Assembly (NCBI GenBank): GCA_043803085.1 | Contig: JAZDKM010000203.1 | Location: 1-12,998, forward strand | Direction of reading: 5' to 3' | DNA from: JAAEQG01 sp043803085 | GTDB taxonomy: Bacteria > Planctomycetota > Phycisphaerae > UBA1845 | DNA: 12,998 nt | In this document: positions 4,510 to 11,543 of the stretch, in pieces | Position numbering within the stretch: position 1 is the first letter of the stretch | Layout of the letters: each line of letters begins with the position of its first letter | The notes under the pieces: model-generated | Seen by the model: the letters and a program-made list of their open reading frames with translations, nothing else | Databases searched by the model: none | Told to the model about the DNA's origin: nothing | Translations under genes and position numbers: made by a program

Positions 4510-5325
4510 ATGGGTCTAACCGTCACGCTGGTAAGTGGTCCCCGCCGGTCGGGAAAGAGCTTGGTCGTGGGCCTCATGATCGATGAGGCGCTCGAGGGGG
4601 GGGCTCACTATTTGCGCTTAACGGCCGTGAACGGGACCAAGCGACCGCCCCTAGGCGTCCGGCCGCCGGCGGAGCGCTGTGGGGTAAGCAGCGCCGAGTG
4701 GCTCTGCTATGAACAGGATCACATCTTTGAACTTCTTCCGGAGGCCTTGGCCGCGATCCACCGGCGGGACCGGAACGGACGGGTCATCATCGAAGCGGAC
4801 GCCGATCCTGCGCTCCGCCATGCCTATCCTTACGATCAACAACTTTTTGTGATGGCCGCCCCGCGTTCGCTGGGCGAGGTCTTCCGCTCCGTGGACCAGG
4901 CGGCCCGGGCGCTCCAGGACGTCCTGGACGACACGGCGGAGTTTGCGGCGGAGGTCTTTGGGTTGTCCTTCGAAGATCTCGACCTCGACGACGAGACGCG
5001 GGAGGAGCGCGATTTGCTCAGCAAATCGCAGATTCGGCAGTTTCTCGCGTCTCCCCTGGGCGACCAACTGGCGACACACACGCAGCTACGCCCCGAATAC
5101 CACGGACTGCTGGAGAGCGACGTGGTGCTGGTCAATACCGCCGCGGGCGGGGGGCCGGCAGTAGCGGAGGGCTGCCGCCGCCGTCTTGAGCAACTACTCC
5201 TACGGGTTCAAACGCCGACCGCAGTGCGCCCGAACATATTCTGCTGCGACCCTACCGACCCCGAGGATCCGCGGCGGCGCGAGTTCCTCGACTCGCTCAG
5301 GATCTTGTGCCTGCAGAGGCGGTAA
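4510..5325 (+). CDS. P-loop NTPase of unknown function
   Basis: A 271-residue protein. It has a clear Walker A motif, GPRRSGKS (residues 10-17), directly after the first beta strand (VTLVS). A hydrophobic strand ending in acids, RVIIEADAD (91-99), probably acts as Walker B, and SDVVLVNT (203-210) resembles the strand-4 region of MobB/G3E-type metallochaperone NTPases, where N(K/T) contacts the base. A Cys pair (245-246) sits near the C-terminus. The middle (about 120-185) is acidic and helical. I cannot name the family. Position next to larC on the same strand suggests a link to nickel or cofactor handling, but the 192-base gap argues against tight coupling. Its last 29 bases overlap the convergent CoA-transferase gene. 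No ribosome site is visible; ATG 4510 places the P-loop at the usual distance from the N-terminus. Confidence 0.8.
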   Translation: MGLTVTLVSGPRRSGKSLVVGLMIDEALEGGAHYLRLTAVNGTKRPPLGVRPPAERCGVSSAEWLCYEQDHIFELLPEALAAIHRRDRNGRVIIEADADPALRHAYPYDQQLFVMAAPRSLGEVFRSVDQAARALQDVLDDTAEFAAEVFGLSFEDLDLDDETREERDLLSKSQIRQFLASPLGDQLATHTQLRPEYHGLLESDVVLVNTAAGGGPAVAEGCRRRLEQLLLRVQTPTAVRPNIFCCDPTDPEDPRRREFLDSLRILCLQRR

Positions 5326-7255
5326 TGCTCCGCTTCTCGGTCCGCTGATCACGCTTCGCGGAGGGCGCCGGCGACTCCGTCAGGTCAACATCCCGGTCCA
5401 CAAACGACAGCGTCAACACCGTCATCCCATTCTCTACTTTGCTTTGGACCGGGAAGCCGAGCTTCTCGAACAGTCCGATCATGCGCGTGTTCTGGGGCAG
5501 CACGACGGCATTGAACCCTTTGATGCCGCGTTTGCGGGCCACTCGGGCGATGTGCTCCATCAAGAGGGTGCCGTTCCCGTGTCCTTGGAAGGCCGGGGCG
5601 ACCCCAAACGCCAGATCGGCAAACCCGGTCGCCTTATCCACGCGGTAGCCGGCCATGGCGACGATTTCGGCGTCGGCGGGATCGTCACCCGCACAGGCCA
5701 CGATGCCCATCTCGTTGTCATAGTCCACGTTGCACAGATGGTGAATCTGCTGTCGGACGTCCGCCCCCGAGGTTGGGCTCAGCGAGCGTGGCAGGGCCGC
5801 CAGCCCCAAATCGTGAAACAGGTCGTGGACCTTGGACTCGTCGGTGGGGCGGACGGCCCGAAGCATGACCTGCTCGCCGGCGCGGTTGAACGTGCGCCGC
5901 GCGATGTCCTCGGGATACTCGGGGATGTAGACCGGGATTTCCTTCTGGTCCGGGAAGATGTAGCGCCGCTGCTTGGCTTCGGCCAGCAGCCAGGGGCGAA
6001 ACTTGGGATGGGCGATCTGGATCAGGGCCAGGGCACGCTCCCGCACCTTCTTGCCGTGCAAGTAGGCCACTCCGTACTCGGTCACCACGTAATGGACGTC
6101 GCCCCGGGTGGTCACCACCCCGGCCCCGGGAGTGAGCGAGGGCACGATGCGCGACACGGTTTCGTGCTGTGCGGTGCAGGGCAAGGCGATGATGGGCTTA
6201 CCGCCCTTGCTCCGGGCGGCGCCGCGAAGGAAATCCACCTGCCCGCCGATACCGCTATAGAACTTGGCACCGATGGAATCCGAGCAGACCTGCCCGGTCA
6301 GATCGACTTCGAGACTGGTGTTGAGGGCCACCATCTTGTCGTTCTGGGCGATGACGAACGGGTCGTTGGTGTAGTCGCAAGGGTGAAACTCGACGGAGGC
6401 GTTATCCGCCACGAAATCATACAGCCGTTGCGTGCCCATCACGAAGCTGGCTACGGCTTTGCCGCGATGGAGCGTCTTGCGCCGGTTGTTGATCACCCCT
6501 TTTTCCATGAGCTCGATGACCCCGTCACTGAACATCTCCGTGTGGATGCCCAGGTCCTGCTTATCGCCCAGGCAGGCCAGAACCGCGTCGGGAATACGGC
6601 CGATGCCCGTCTGTAAGGTGGAGCCGTCCTCGATCAAGTCGGCGACGTAGCGGCCGATCTTCGCCGCCTCTCTGCCTTCGACGCGGGGGGGCGTTTCCGG
6701 AAGCGGGCGATCGGTCGCGACCATGACGTCAAAGCGGTCCGCATGGATGAAGGTATCACCGTGGGTCCGCGGCATGCGCGCGTTGACTTCGCCGATCAGA
6801 ACCTTGCAGGCGGCAATGCCGGCCCGAGTGGCTGCCACGTCCACCCCCAGACTGCAAAAGCCGTGACGGTCGGGCGGGCTCACCTGGACCAAGGCCACGT
6901 CCACCGGGATCCGACCGCTGCGCAGCATACCCGGGATTTCCGAGAGGAATATGGGGGTGTAGTCGGCGTAGCCATCCTGGACGGCCTGGCGGACGTTGCT
7001 TCCGATAAACAAGGCGTTGTGGCGGAACACTGAGGCCAACTCGGGTCTCACGTGCGGGGCTGGACCGAGCGTCAGGATGTGGACCACCTCATGGTCTAAC
7101 AGTGTCTCCCGGTACTGGACCAAACCCTCAAGCAGTGGCGTGGGCGTGCCAGCTCCGCCGCCGACGAAAAGGTGGTCGCCGCGCTTGATCCGCGAGATCG
7201 CGGCTTTCAGGTCCACGAGCTTATGCGCCCATCGCGTACGCCAATCGTGTTCCAT
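5297..7255 (-). CDS. Acetyl-CoA hydrolase/CoA-transferase fused to a GNAT acetyltransferase
   Basis: A 652-residue two-domain protein. Residues 1-450 belong to the acetyl-CoA hydrolase / 4-hydroxybutyrate CoA-transferase family: GIGRIPDAV (218-226), HTEMFSDG (238-245) with E240 as the likely catalytic glutamate that forms the CoA thioester, SGIGGQVDF (334-342) and TEYGVA (392-397). Residues 463-620 are a GNAT domain with the acetyl-CoA loop QGHGNG (557-562) and the closing block NTRMIGLFEKLGF (589-601). The fusion is known in several phyla; the GNAT part may sense acetyl-CoA or acetylate a protein. ATG 7255 (MEHDWRTRW) is chosen over an earlier in-frame start because AAAGGA lies 7 bases upstream. 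The charged tail after 620 appears disordered. The exact acyl-CoA substrate cannot be read from the sequence; succinyl-, butyryl- or acetyl-CoA are all possible. Confidence 0.92.
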   Translation of the reverse strand: MEHDWRTRWAHKLVDLKAAISRIKRGDHLFVGGGAGTPTPLLEGLVQYRETLLDHEVVHILTLGPAPHVRPELASVFRHNALFIGSNVRQAVQDGYADYTPIFLSEIPGMLRSGRIPVDVALVQVSPPDRHGFCSLGVDVAATRAGIAACKVLIGEVNARMPRTHGDTFIHADRFDVMVATDRPLPETPPRVEGREAAKIGRYVADLIEDGSTLQTGIGRIPDAVLACLGDKQDLGIHTEMFSDGVIELMEKGVINNRRKTLHRGKAVASFVMGTQRLYDFVADNASVEFHPCDYTNDPFVIAQNDKMVALNTSLEVDLTGQVCSDSIGAKFYSGIGGQVDFLRGAARSKGGKPIIALPCTAQHETVSRIVPSLTPGAGVVTTRGDVHYVVTEYGVAYLHGKKVRERALALIQIAHPKFRPWLLAEAKQRRYIFPDQKEIPVYIPEYPEDIARRTFNRAGEQVMLRAVRPTDESKVHDLFHDLGLAALPRSLSPTSGADVRQQIHHLCNVDYDNEMGIVACAGDDPADAEIVAMAGYRVDKATGFADLAFGVAPAFQGHGNGTLLMEHIARVARKRGIKGFNAVVLPQNTRMIGLFEKLGFPVQSKVENGMTVLTLSFVDRDVDLTESPAPSAKRDQRTEKRSITASAGTRS

Positions 7256-7262
7256 GGCCTTA

Positions 7263-7268
7263 TCCTTT
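7263..7268 (-). promoter_or_regulatory. Ribosome binding site that fixes the CoA-transferase start
   Basis: The minus strand reads AAAGGA here, 7 bases before the ATG at 7255. The alternative in-frame ATG at 7330 would add 25 Arg-rich residues with no family match and would lie inside an inverted repeat. Confidence 0.7.
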
Positions 7269-7280
7269 CGCAGCAGCGTG

Positions 7281-7341
7281 GTGCGTGCCGGCGCACGGAC
7301 CCGGCGGTGGTTTGAACTGCGACACGCCATTCCGGGTCCGT
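7281..7341 (-). promoter_or_regulatory. Leader palindromes upstream of the CoA-transferase gene
   Basis: ACGGACCCGG (7295-7304) and CCGGGTCCGT (7332-7341) are perfect 10-bp arms with a 27-base spacer. Immediately downstream on the minus strand, GTGCG (7281-7285) pairs with CGCAC (7292-7296); the two structures share the two bases 7295-7296, so they cannot both form completely. This would fit an attenuator-like switch or an operator. The transcription start is unknown, so the role is open. Confidence 0.4.
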
Positions 7342-7672
7342 CTCATGATCTCATGTTAAGCACGCGACGTGCCACCTGACCAGCCCGCCCCGCTTCCGAA
7401 CCCGTCAGGCGGGCGTGTGGAAGAATCCGCAGTCTTCAAGACCATCCGGTGCGTGGCTGCGGGGCCGGGCCGAGCCTCAGGACGGGGACTCCCTCCCAGC
7501 CCGGCAGACCAGGGTGTGGACAATCTCGCCGTGCTGGGGACAATTCGGTGGGGGACAGACGGGGCCGGTATGGCCGGTGCGAGCGCGAGCGGGTGCCTGG
7601 CTCATCCAGAGCAGGATTGATCTGGAATACCGCCGAGATCGCGCAACGGCCGCCTCACCAGACTCCGTTAGC
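7342..7672. other. Divergent intergenic region, no gene seen
   Basis: This stretch lies between the divergent CoA-transferase and kinase genes. The kinase frame is open upstream to 7415, but the sequence there has no family similarity and no ribosome site. Two GGGGACA words occur at about 7536 and 7553. I see no convincing -10/-35 pair for either direction. Confidence 0.5.
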
Positions 7673-8854
7673 ATGAGTATGGAACCTTCGTTCTTCGACC
7701 AGATGAAGGGTTACGTGGGGTTCACCGAGGCGGACGTGGTGCAGCTCCAGGCCTTGGGTGGAGCCCTGGAGCCGGCGTTGGACGGCGTCACCGACCGGTT
7801 TTATGAGCGAATCCTGGCGGATACAACGGCGGCCGCCATCCTCCGAGAGAGCGGCGTGGCGCTCAGCGGCTTCAAGAACCAGTTGCGGGCCTGGCTCGTG
7901 GAGTTGTTCCGCGGCCCCTACGATGGTTCGCGGTGGGCACGGACCTCCAAGATCGGCTACGCCCACGTCCGCGTGCGGCTTCCACAGCACTACATGGTCA
8001 CGGCGATGAACGTGCTGCGTACCGACCTGATCCAAGCGGTCTATCGCCTGCATCCAGCGGATTCCGCGGCGGCCGTGCTGGCGATTAATAAGGTCCTCGA
8101 CCTTGAACTGGCGGTCATGCTCGAGGCGTACCGCGTGGATGATTCGCAGAAGGTGCGCCAAGCCGAGCGGCAGCGCATGGAACGGCGGCTGGAGGAGGTG
8201 TCGCACCTGGCCAATCTGGGGGAGCTGGCGGCGACCCTGGCCCACGAGATCAAGAACCCGCTGGCGGGCATCAGCGGGGCCATTCAGGTGATTGGGACGG
8301 CCCTGGATCCCGACGACCCGCGGCGGGAGATCATCGCCGAGATCCTGTCGCAGATCGATCGGCTGGACCGGACGGCGCGCGATCTGCTGATTTACGCCCG
8401 CCCCAAGCCGCCGTCGCGCACGCTCCAGGATGTGAGCAAGCTGATCCGACGGACCTTGCGGTTTCTGCGCCAGGAGCCGGCGCTACATCATATCCCGATC
8501 CGCTTCCAAGGGCTGCAGGGCGATGCCTCGGCCCGGATCGACGAGCCGCAGCTTGAACAGGTCATCACCAATCTGGTCCTGAACGCCGCCCATGCCTGCG
8601 AACACGGCGGGGACGTGGCCCTCAGCGTCACCGCCGACCGGGAGTACGTGGACATTGAAATTGCCGATACGGGTCAAGGCATGACACGCGACACGCTGGA
8701 GCGTGCGTTCGAGCCGTTCTTCACCACCAAAGCCAAGGGCACAGGGCTCGGCCTGGCCATCTGCAAGCGCATCGTCGAGGCCCACCACGGAGAGGTCACC
8801 ATCCAGAGTCGGGAAGGGGAGGGAACGCGGGTGCGGATCCAGTTGCCGAAGTAG
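7673..8854 (+). CDS. Globin-coupled sensor histidine kinase
   Basis: A 393-residue soluble kinase. Residues about 18-155 form a protoglobin (globin-sensor) domain of the HemAT type; H98 in KIGYAHVRVRLPQHYM is the expected proximal haem ligand. A short coiled linker (158-180, charged) leads to the dimerisation domain with the phosphate-accepting H191 in LAHEIKNPLAG. The ATPase domain has the N box (ITNLVLNAAHAC, 298-309), G1 (DTGQG, 332-336), F box (FEPFFTT, 346-352) and G2 (GTGLGLA, 356-362). It should bind O2, CO or NO through haem and autophosphorylate. There is no transmembrane helix, so it senses cytoplasmic gas. No response regulator lies nearby, so the partner is encoded elsewhere. ATG 7673 (MSMEPSFF) is chosen because globin similarity begins soon after; ATG 7679 is equally possible. 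No strong ribosome site is visible. Confidence 0.93.
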   Translation: MSMEPSFFDQMKGYVGFTEADVVQLQALGGALEPALDGVTDRFYERILADTTAAAILRESGVALSGFKNQLRAWLVELFRGPYDGSRWARTSKIGYAHVRVRLPQHYMVTAMNVLRTDLIQAVYRLHPADSAAAVLAINKVLDLELAVMLEAYRVDDSQKVRQAERQRMERRLEEVSHLANLGELAATLAHEIKNPLAGISGAIQVIGTALDPDDPRREIIAEILSQIDRLDRTARDLLIYARPKPPSRTLQDVSKLIRRTLRFLRQEPALHHIPIRFQGLQGDASARIDEPQLEQVITNLVLNAAHACEHGGDVALSVTADREYVDIEIADTGQGMTRDTLERAFEPFFTTKAKGTGLGLAICKRIVEAHHGEVTIQSREGEGTRVRIQLPK

Positions 8855-8919
8855 CGAGCATCTGGCCGCTGTGCGGGCGGCCTGCCCACGAGGCGTCGAA
8901 CGCGCGGCTAGGCCGGCAG

Positions 8920-9019
8920 CCCGCATTTCCCACCACCAGTTGGAATTGGCCCCCAGTCTGCTTACTTGGCCCTTTCAGGGCTCAGGAGCACGGCGGCTCG
9001 CCGTGGTGCGAAATGCGGG
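8920..9019. repeat. 17-bp inverted repeat enclosing a 66-base loop
   Basis: Positions 8920-8936 (CCCGCATTTCCCACCAC) pair with 9003-9019 (GTGGTGCGAAATGCGGG), 16 of 17 matching. Inside, CACGGCG/CGCCGTG forms a further 7-bp hairpin that slightly overlaps the right arm. It lies between the kinase stop (8854) and the AT-rich promoter region. It could be a terminator-like structure, a small RNA or a short mobile palindrome. The rest of 8855-9073 has no visible gene. Confidence 0.6.
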
Positions 9020-9073
9020 GCAGGGGCCTCACCGCTTTAGGCTCACGGAGGGTGGGCGCCTAATGGGGGGTAC

Positions 9074-9130
9074 TTTTATACTAGAATATTATTATTCTAA
9101 TTTTATACTAGACTATTATAATATTTTATG
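9074..9130 (+). promoter_or_regulatory. AT-rich promoter/operator island
   Basis: About 57 bases are almost purely A/T in a GC-rich region. TTTTATACTAGA occurs twice in direct orientation (9074-9085 and 9101-9112, 27 bases apart). Between them, TAGAAT (9082-9087) and ATTCTA (9094-9099) form a 6-bp palindrome. A perfect TATAAT lies at 9117-9122; the -35 region is poor. The layout of repeated sites spaced about 2.5 helical turns and ending at a -10 box suggests a regulator binding on one face of the DNA, possibly the winged-helix protein encoded 54 bases downstream. Confidence 0.65.
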
Positions 9131-9163
9131 GTAAGATACCGGAGAGATGAGGCGCGCTTTCAT

Positions 9164-9169
9164 AGGAGG
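9164..9169 (+). promoter_or_regulatory. Strong ribosome binding site
   Basis: AGGAGG, 6 bases before the ATG at 9176, is the best Shine-Dalgarno sequence in the window. It sets the start at 9176 rather than at the in-frame ATG 9128, which lies next to the -10 box and has no ribosome site. Confidence 0.85.
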
Positions 9170-9175
9170 CCAAAC

Positions 9176-9847
9176 ATGAAAACGCCGGCACGCAGCGACC
9201 GAACACGTAAACCGACAGGGGGGCGCTCCCGGCGCCAAGGGCGCCAGGTAGGGGGGGCGCAAGGGCGCGCGGTATGGGGGGCACGACGAGGTCAAACGCC
9301 AAGAAGGGGGGACAAATCGGGGAAGAGAAAGGGCCGACGCATGGGCACCTCGGGCCTCATCACGCTGATCGCCCGCCGCCCGAGCGCCGGTGGGGGGGTC
9401 GGTTTGGGTGTTGGAGTCTGCGTCGTCGAAGCGGTGGGCCGGGAACGCGACGTGGCCGCCGGGCACAAGGAGTACATCCTCGAGGGCGAAGTGGCCGCCG
9501 CCAACGGGGATGTGATCGTGGCGGCGGCCGGCCGGCGGCTGGGCCGTGGCGTGGAGTGGCCAAGGGTGGCGGCAGCCCTAGCGGCCGCCGGGAATGCCCA
9601 CCGGTTGAAGATCATGGCTTATCTGCTGGAGGCGCCGGCCACCTACCGGGGCCTTCAGAAGGCGACGGGTTTGCAGGTCGGACCCTTGTATCATCACATC
9701 GACAAGCTTCGCTTGGCGGGTCTAATGGGGCCGAAGGAGCGCGACCTGTACACGCTGACGCGCGCCGGACGTAATCTGGTGCTCTTGGCCATGGTCGTCG
9801 GTTCGCTGGTCAAAGATCGGCGGCCCCGACCTCAACCGACCTCATGA
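9176..9847 (+). CDS. ArsR-like winged-helix regulator with basic N-terminal tail
   Basis: A 223-residue protein. Residues 1-58 are a low-complexity tail rich in Arg, Gly, Lys and Gln, including a duplicated 8-residue unit, likely disordered and able to bind nucleic acid. Residues 59-130 form a glycine/valine-rich segment with ILEGEVAAANGDVIVAAAGR that I do not recognise. Residues 138-205 are a winged helix of ArsR type: NAHRLKIMAYLL (helix 1), a TYRGLQKATGL turn, GPLYHHIDKLRLAGLM as recognition helix, then LYTLTRAGR as wing. It lacks the Cys pairs of metal-sensing ArsR members; the one Cys is at 82. Such proteins normally bind operators as dimers. The AT-rich repeats directly upstream are a likely target (autoregulation, inferred). 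ATG 9341 (MGTSGL) would remove the basic tail, but the strong AGGAGG supports 9176. Confidence 0.8.
   Translation: MKTPARSDRTRKPTGGRSRRQGRQVGGAQGRAVWGARRGQTPRRGDKSGKRKGRRMGTSGLITLIARRPSAGGGVGLGVGVCVVEAVGRERDVAAGHKEYILEGEVAAANGDVIVAAAGRRLGRGVEWPRVAAALAAAGNAHRLKIMAYLLEAPATYRGLQKATGLQVGPLYHHIDKLRLAGLMGPKERDLYTLTRAGRNLVLLAMVVGSLVKDRRPRPQPTS
9233..9280 (+). repeat. In-frame 24-base tandem duplication in the basic tail
   Basis: 9233-9256 and 9257-9280 match at 18 of 24 positions and encode RQGRQVGG and AQGRAVWG. Runs of six or seven G flank each unit, so replication slippage is a likely source. The unit length keeps the reading frame. Confidence 0.6.
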
Positions 9848-9926
9848 GATGGTCGGCCGGTATTTTCGGGTTAGAACCGCCTGGGCAAGTGCTCTGTCAA
9901 CAACCGTCCGGCGGGCGCATGGCTGT

Positions 9927-10022
9927 GGGAGGGCGAGCCTCCCGGCGAGCCTTGGTGCTAGTCCGCCCATGGGTTTGGGCTCGGCAGGAGCCTCGCCCTC
10001 CCGCAAGAGCCTCGCCCTCCCG
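9927..10022. repeat. Planctomycete-type GGGAGGGCGAG palindrome cluster
   Basis: The 25 bases 9927-9951 (starting GGGAGGGCGAGCCTCC) pair with 9978-10002 (ending GCCTCGCCCTCCC) at 22 of 25 positions, with a 26-base loop. A third partial arm (GAGCCTCGCCCTCCCGG) follows at about 10006-10022. I associate this family with planctomycete intergenic DNA, where it is often mis-translated as GEAPAEP- or SAGASPS-type peptides; those frames occur here and should not be annotated. The rest of 9848-10165 shows no gene I can support. Confidence 0.75.
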
Positions 10023-10165
10023 GTCGAACACGCCGGTTTGGCGCTGGCGGCGCATGAGCTTCGTGCGCAGCAACGAAGCCTCGGGCAAAATGAGGTGCGT
10101 ACGCGCTCGCGGACCATGCCTGGACCTGGCTGAAACTCGAGGTAACGAACCGTGTCCTGAGGGGG

Positions 10166-10205
10166 AGAACATACGCACGATATAACGTCCTATAAGATAT
10201 GTTCT
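10166..10205. other. AT-rich 8-bp inverted repeat, operator-like
   Basis: AGAACATA (10166-10173) and TATGTTCT (10198-10205) are perfect arms with a 24-base spacer that holds two TATA words (10181-10184 and 10191-10194). It stands out from the surrounding GC-rich DNA and lies upstream of the broken SGNH-hydrolase frame, so it may be the regulatory site of that lost gene. Confidence 0.45.
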
Positions 10206-10274
10206 GTTACATTGACGGTAGGGGGGATAATATCGCGGTCGCAACGAGCAACGTCGGCCCAGTTCCAGTTATGA

Positions 10275-10536
10275 TGCCGGCCCCCTGATGGCCAGGAGCT
10301 CCAAACCCTCTGGGTACGGAACGCGCACGCGATGAGGCTGAACGCCGTACAAGAACTGCTGGCACTGCTGATCGTCGTGGTGCCGTAACCAGGGCATCGC
10401 CTTCATCAGCTTGACGCAGCCGCTGCGCACTGCGGCGGCCGAGGGCCGGCAAGTCTACTTCACCTACAATGACCACTGGACCCCCGTCGGTCATGAAACG
10501 GCGGCGGAGGCGCTTCAGGCTTTCATGTCGCGGTAA
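10275..10536 (+). pseudogene. SGNH-hydrolase (AlgJ/AlgX-like) C-terminal remnant with frameshift
   Basis: Two overlapping plus-strand frames give the end of one protein. Frame 1 (10275-10388) reads DGQELQTLWVRNAHAMRLNA, then VQELLALL and a stop. Frame 2 (10384-10536) reads RNQGIAFISLTQPLRTAAAE, then YFTYNDHWTPVGHETAAEAL and ends at 10536. The D-HWTP-GH block is the catalytic Asp/His region of SGNH-type hydrolases and acetyltransferases that modify exopolysaccharides. A one-base change near 10360-10384 splits it, and the N-terminal part with the catalytic serine is absent. The 3' end overlaps the convergent epimerase gene by 22 bases. It is a decayed gene. Confidence 0.6.
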
Positions 10537-11543
10537 TACTGCTTGATCCGGGGGACGAGGTACTCGTTGAAGGCGCGGTCGGCGTGGTAATCGGGGCACC
10601 ACCCCCAATCCCGGCGGGCGGGGCTGTCGTCCACCTCCGCCGGCCAACTGTCCACAATCGCCGCACGCGGCGGGTCAGGGTCGAAAGTGATCTTCGCGCT
10701 GGGGAACGCCCGTAAAACGCGATCGCGAATCTCACCCGCGCTCAGGCTGAACGCGGTGATGTTGTACACCCGCTGGGTGAGCCGTTCGGCGGGTGTGGCG
10801 GTCAGGGTGGTCAGCGCCTTGATCGCGTCCGGCATGGCCATGAACGGAATCCGGGCGTCCCGGGCCACGAAGCACGCGTAGGGTTTGCCCTGCGCCGCAG
10901 CGTGGATCATCTCCGGGGCGAAATCGCTGGTTCCCCCGGCGGGTGTGGTGACGGCGCTGATCAAACCCGGAAAGCGAATGGCCCGGAAATCGACGCCGCT
11001 CGGGACGCCGTTGGCGGCGAGTTGCCGGTAGTGCAGGGTGTAATACCGTCCGATCTGCTCGCAATATAGCTTGTTGCACCCGTACATGGTCGTGGGCAGG
11101 GTCCATTCGGTCTCGCGGACGGCGTCGGCTTGCGCCTTGGTCCTCAGGTCGGGCAGGCCGTACACCGCGATGGAGCTCGGGAACAGAAACTTGACCCGGT
11201 GCCCGTGCCAGCGGGCCTGCTCGTGGGCCAGTTGCAGCAGGTTGAGGGTGCCGTTGACGTTGACCTTATGGGCGGTGTCGGGCGTGTACTCGGCGCGCGT
11301 GCTCAGCAAGGCGGCCAGATGGTGGATGGCGTGGATTTCGTATTCGCTGATCAGCCGGGCGAGCAGGTTTTCGTCGAGGATGTCGCCCTCGATGGCCGCG
11401 ACGCAGTGGGAGCGCAGGCTCTCGTCGAGCGGTTTGAGATCGAGGGCAACTACGCCGTGCTCGCCGCGGCCGCTGAAGTGCTCGATGAGTCCGTGGCCGA
11501 TTTCGCCGTTCGCACCGGTGATGAGAATGACGGGCTTGCGCAT
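10515..11543 (-). CDS. NAD-dependent epimerase, L-threonine 3-dehydrogenase-like (SDR)
   Basis: A 342-residue extended short-chain dehydrogenase. The NAD-binding GANGEIG (10-16) starts the Rossmann fold, D35 (VVALDL) favours NAD over NADP, and the catalytic set is S123/S124 (FPSSIAVYG) with Y154 and K158 (TMYGCNKLYCE). The substrate half has DFRAIRFPGLISA, GGTSDFAPEM and RIPFMAMPDAI, blocks I associate with the SDR-type L-threonine 3-dehydrogenases (threonine to 2-amino-3-ketobutyrate) rather than with sugar-nucleotide epimerases. It is about 30 residues longer than the bacterial threonine enzymes I know. No kbl (ketobutyrate-CoA ligase) gene is adjacent, so the substrate remains open. ATG 11543 has CCGGAG 9 bases upstream. 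The family is certain; the substrate is inferred. Confidence 0.9.
   Translation of the reverse strand: MRKPVILITGANGEIGHGLIEHFSGRGEHGVVALDLKPLDESLRSHCVAAIEGDILDENLLARLISEYEIHAIHHLAALLSTRAEYTPDTAHKVNVNGTLNLLQLAHEQARWHGHRVKFLFPSSIAVYGLPDLRTKAQADAVRETEWTLPTTMYGCNKLYCEQIGRYYTLHYRQLAANGVPSGVDFRAIRFPGLISAVTTPAGGTSDFAPEMIHAAAQGKPYACFVARDARIPFMAMPDAIKALTTLTATPAERLTQRVYNITAFSLSAGEIRDRVLRAFPSAKITFDPDPPRAAIVDSWPAEVDDSPARRDWGWCPDYHADRAFNEYLVPRIKQYYRDMKA

Noticed and set aside
5186..6616. 476-codon plus-strand open frame
   Set aside because: Antisense to the CoA-transferase gene, rich in His, Gly and Val, with no family similarity; the minus-strand frame has catalytic and CoA-binding motifs.
7415..7672. 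86-codon N-terminal extension of the histidine kinase
   Set aside because: Open by chance: no ribosome site, no domain, low-complexity composition. Globin similarity starts soon after the ATG at 7673.
9842..10244. Several short ORFs on both strands with GEAPAEP/SAGASPS-type peptides
   Set aside because: They are translations of the GGGAGGGCGAG palindrome cluster, a well-known source of false genes.
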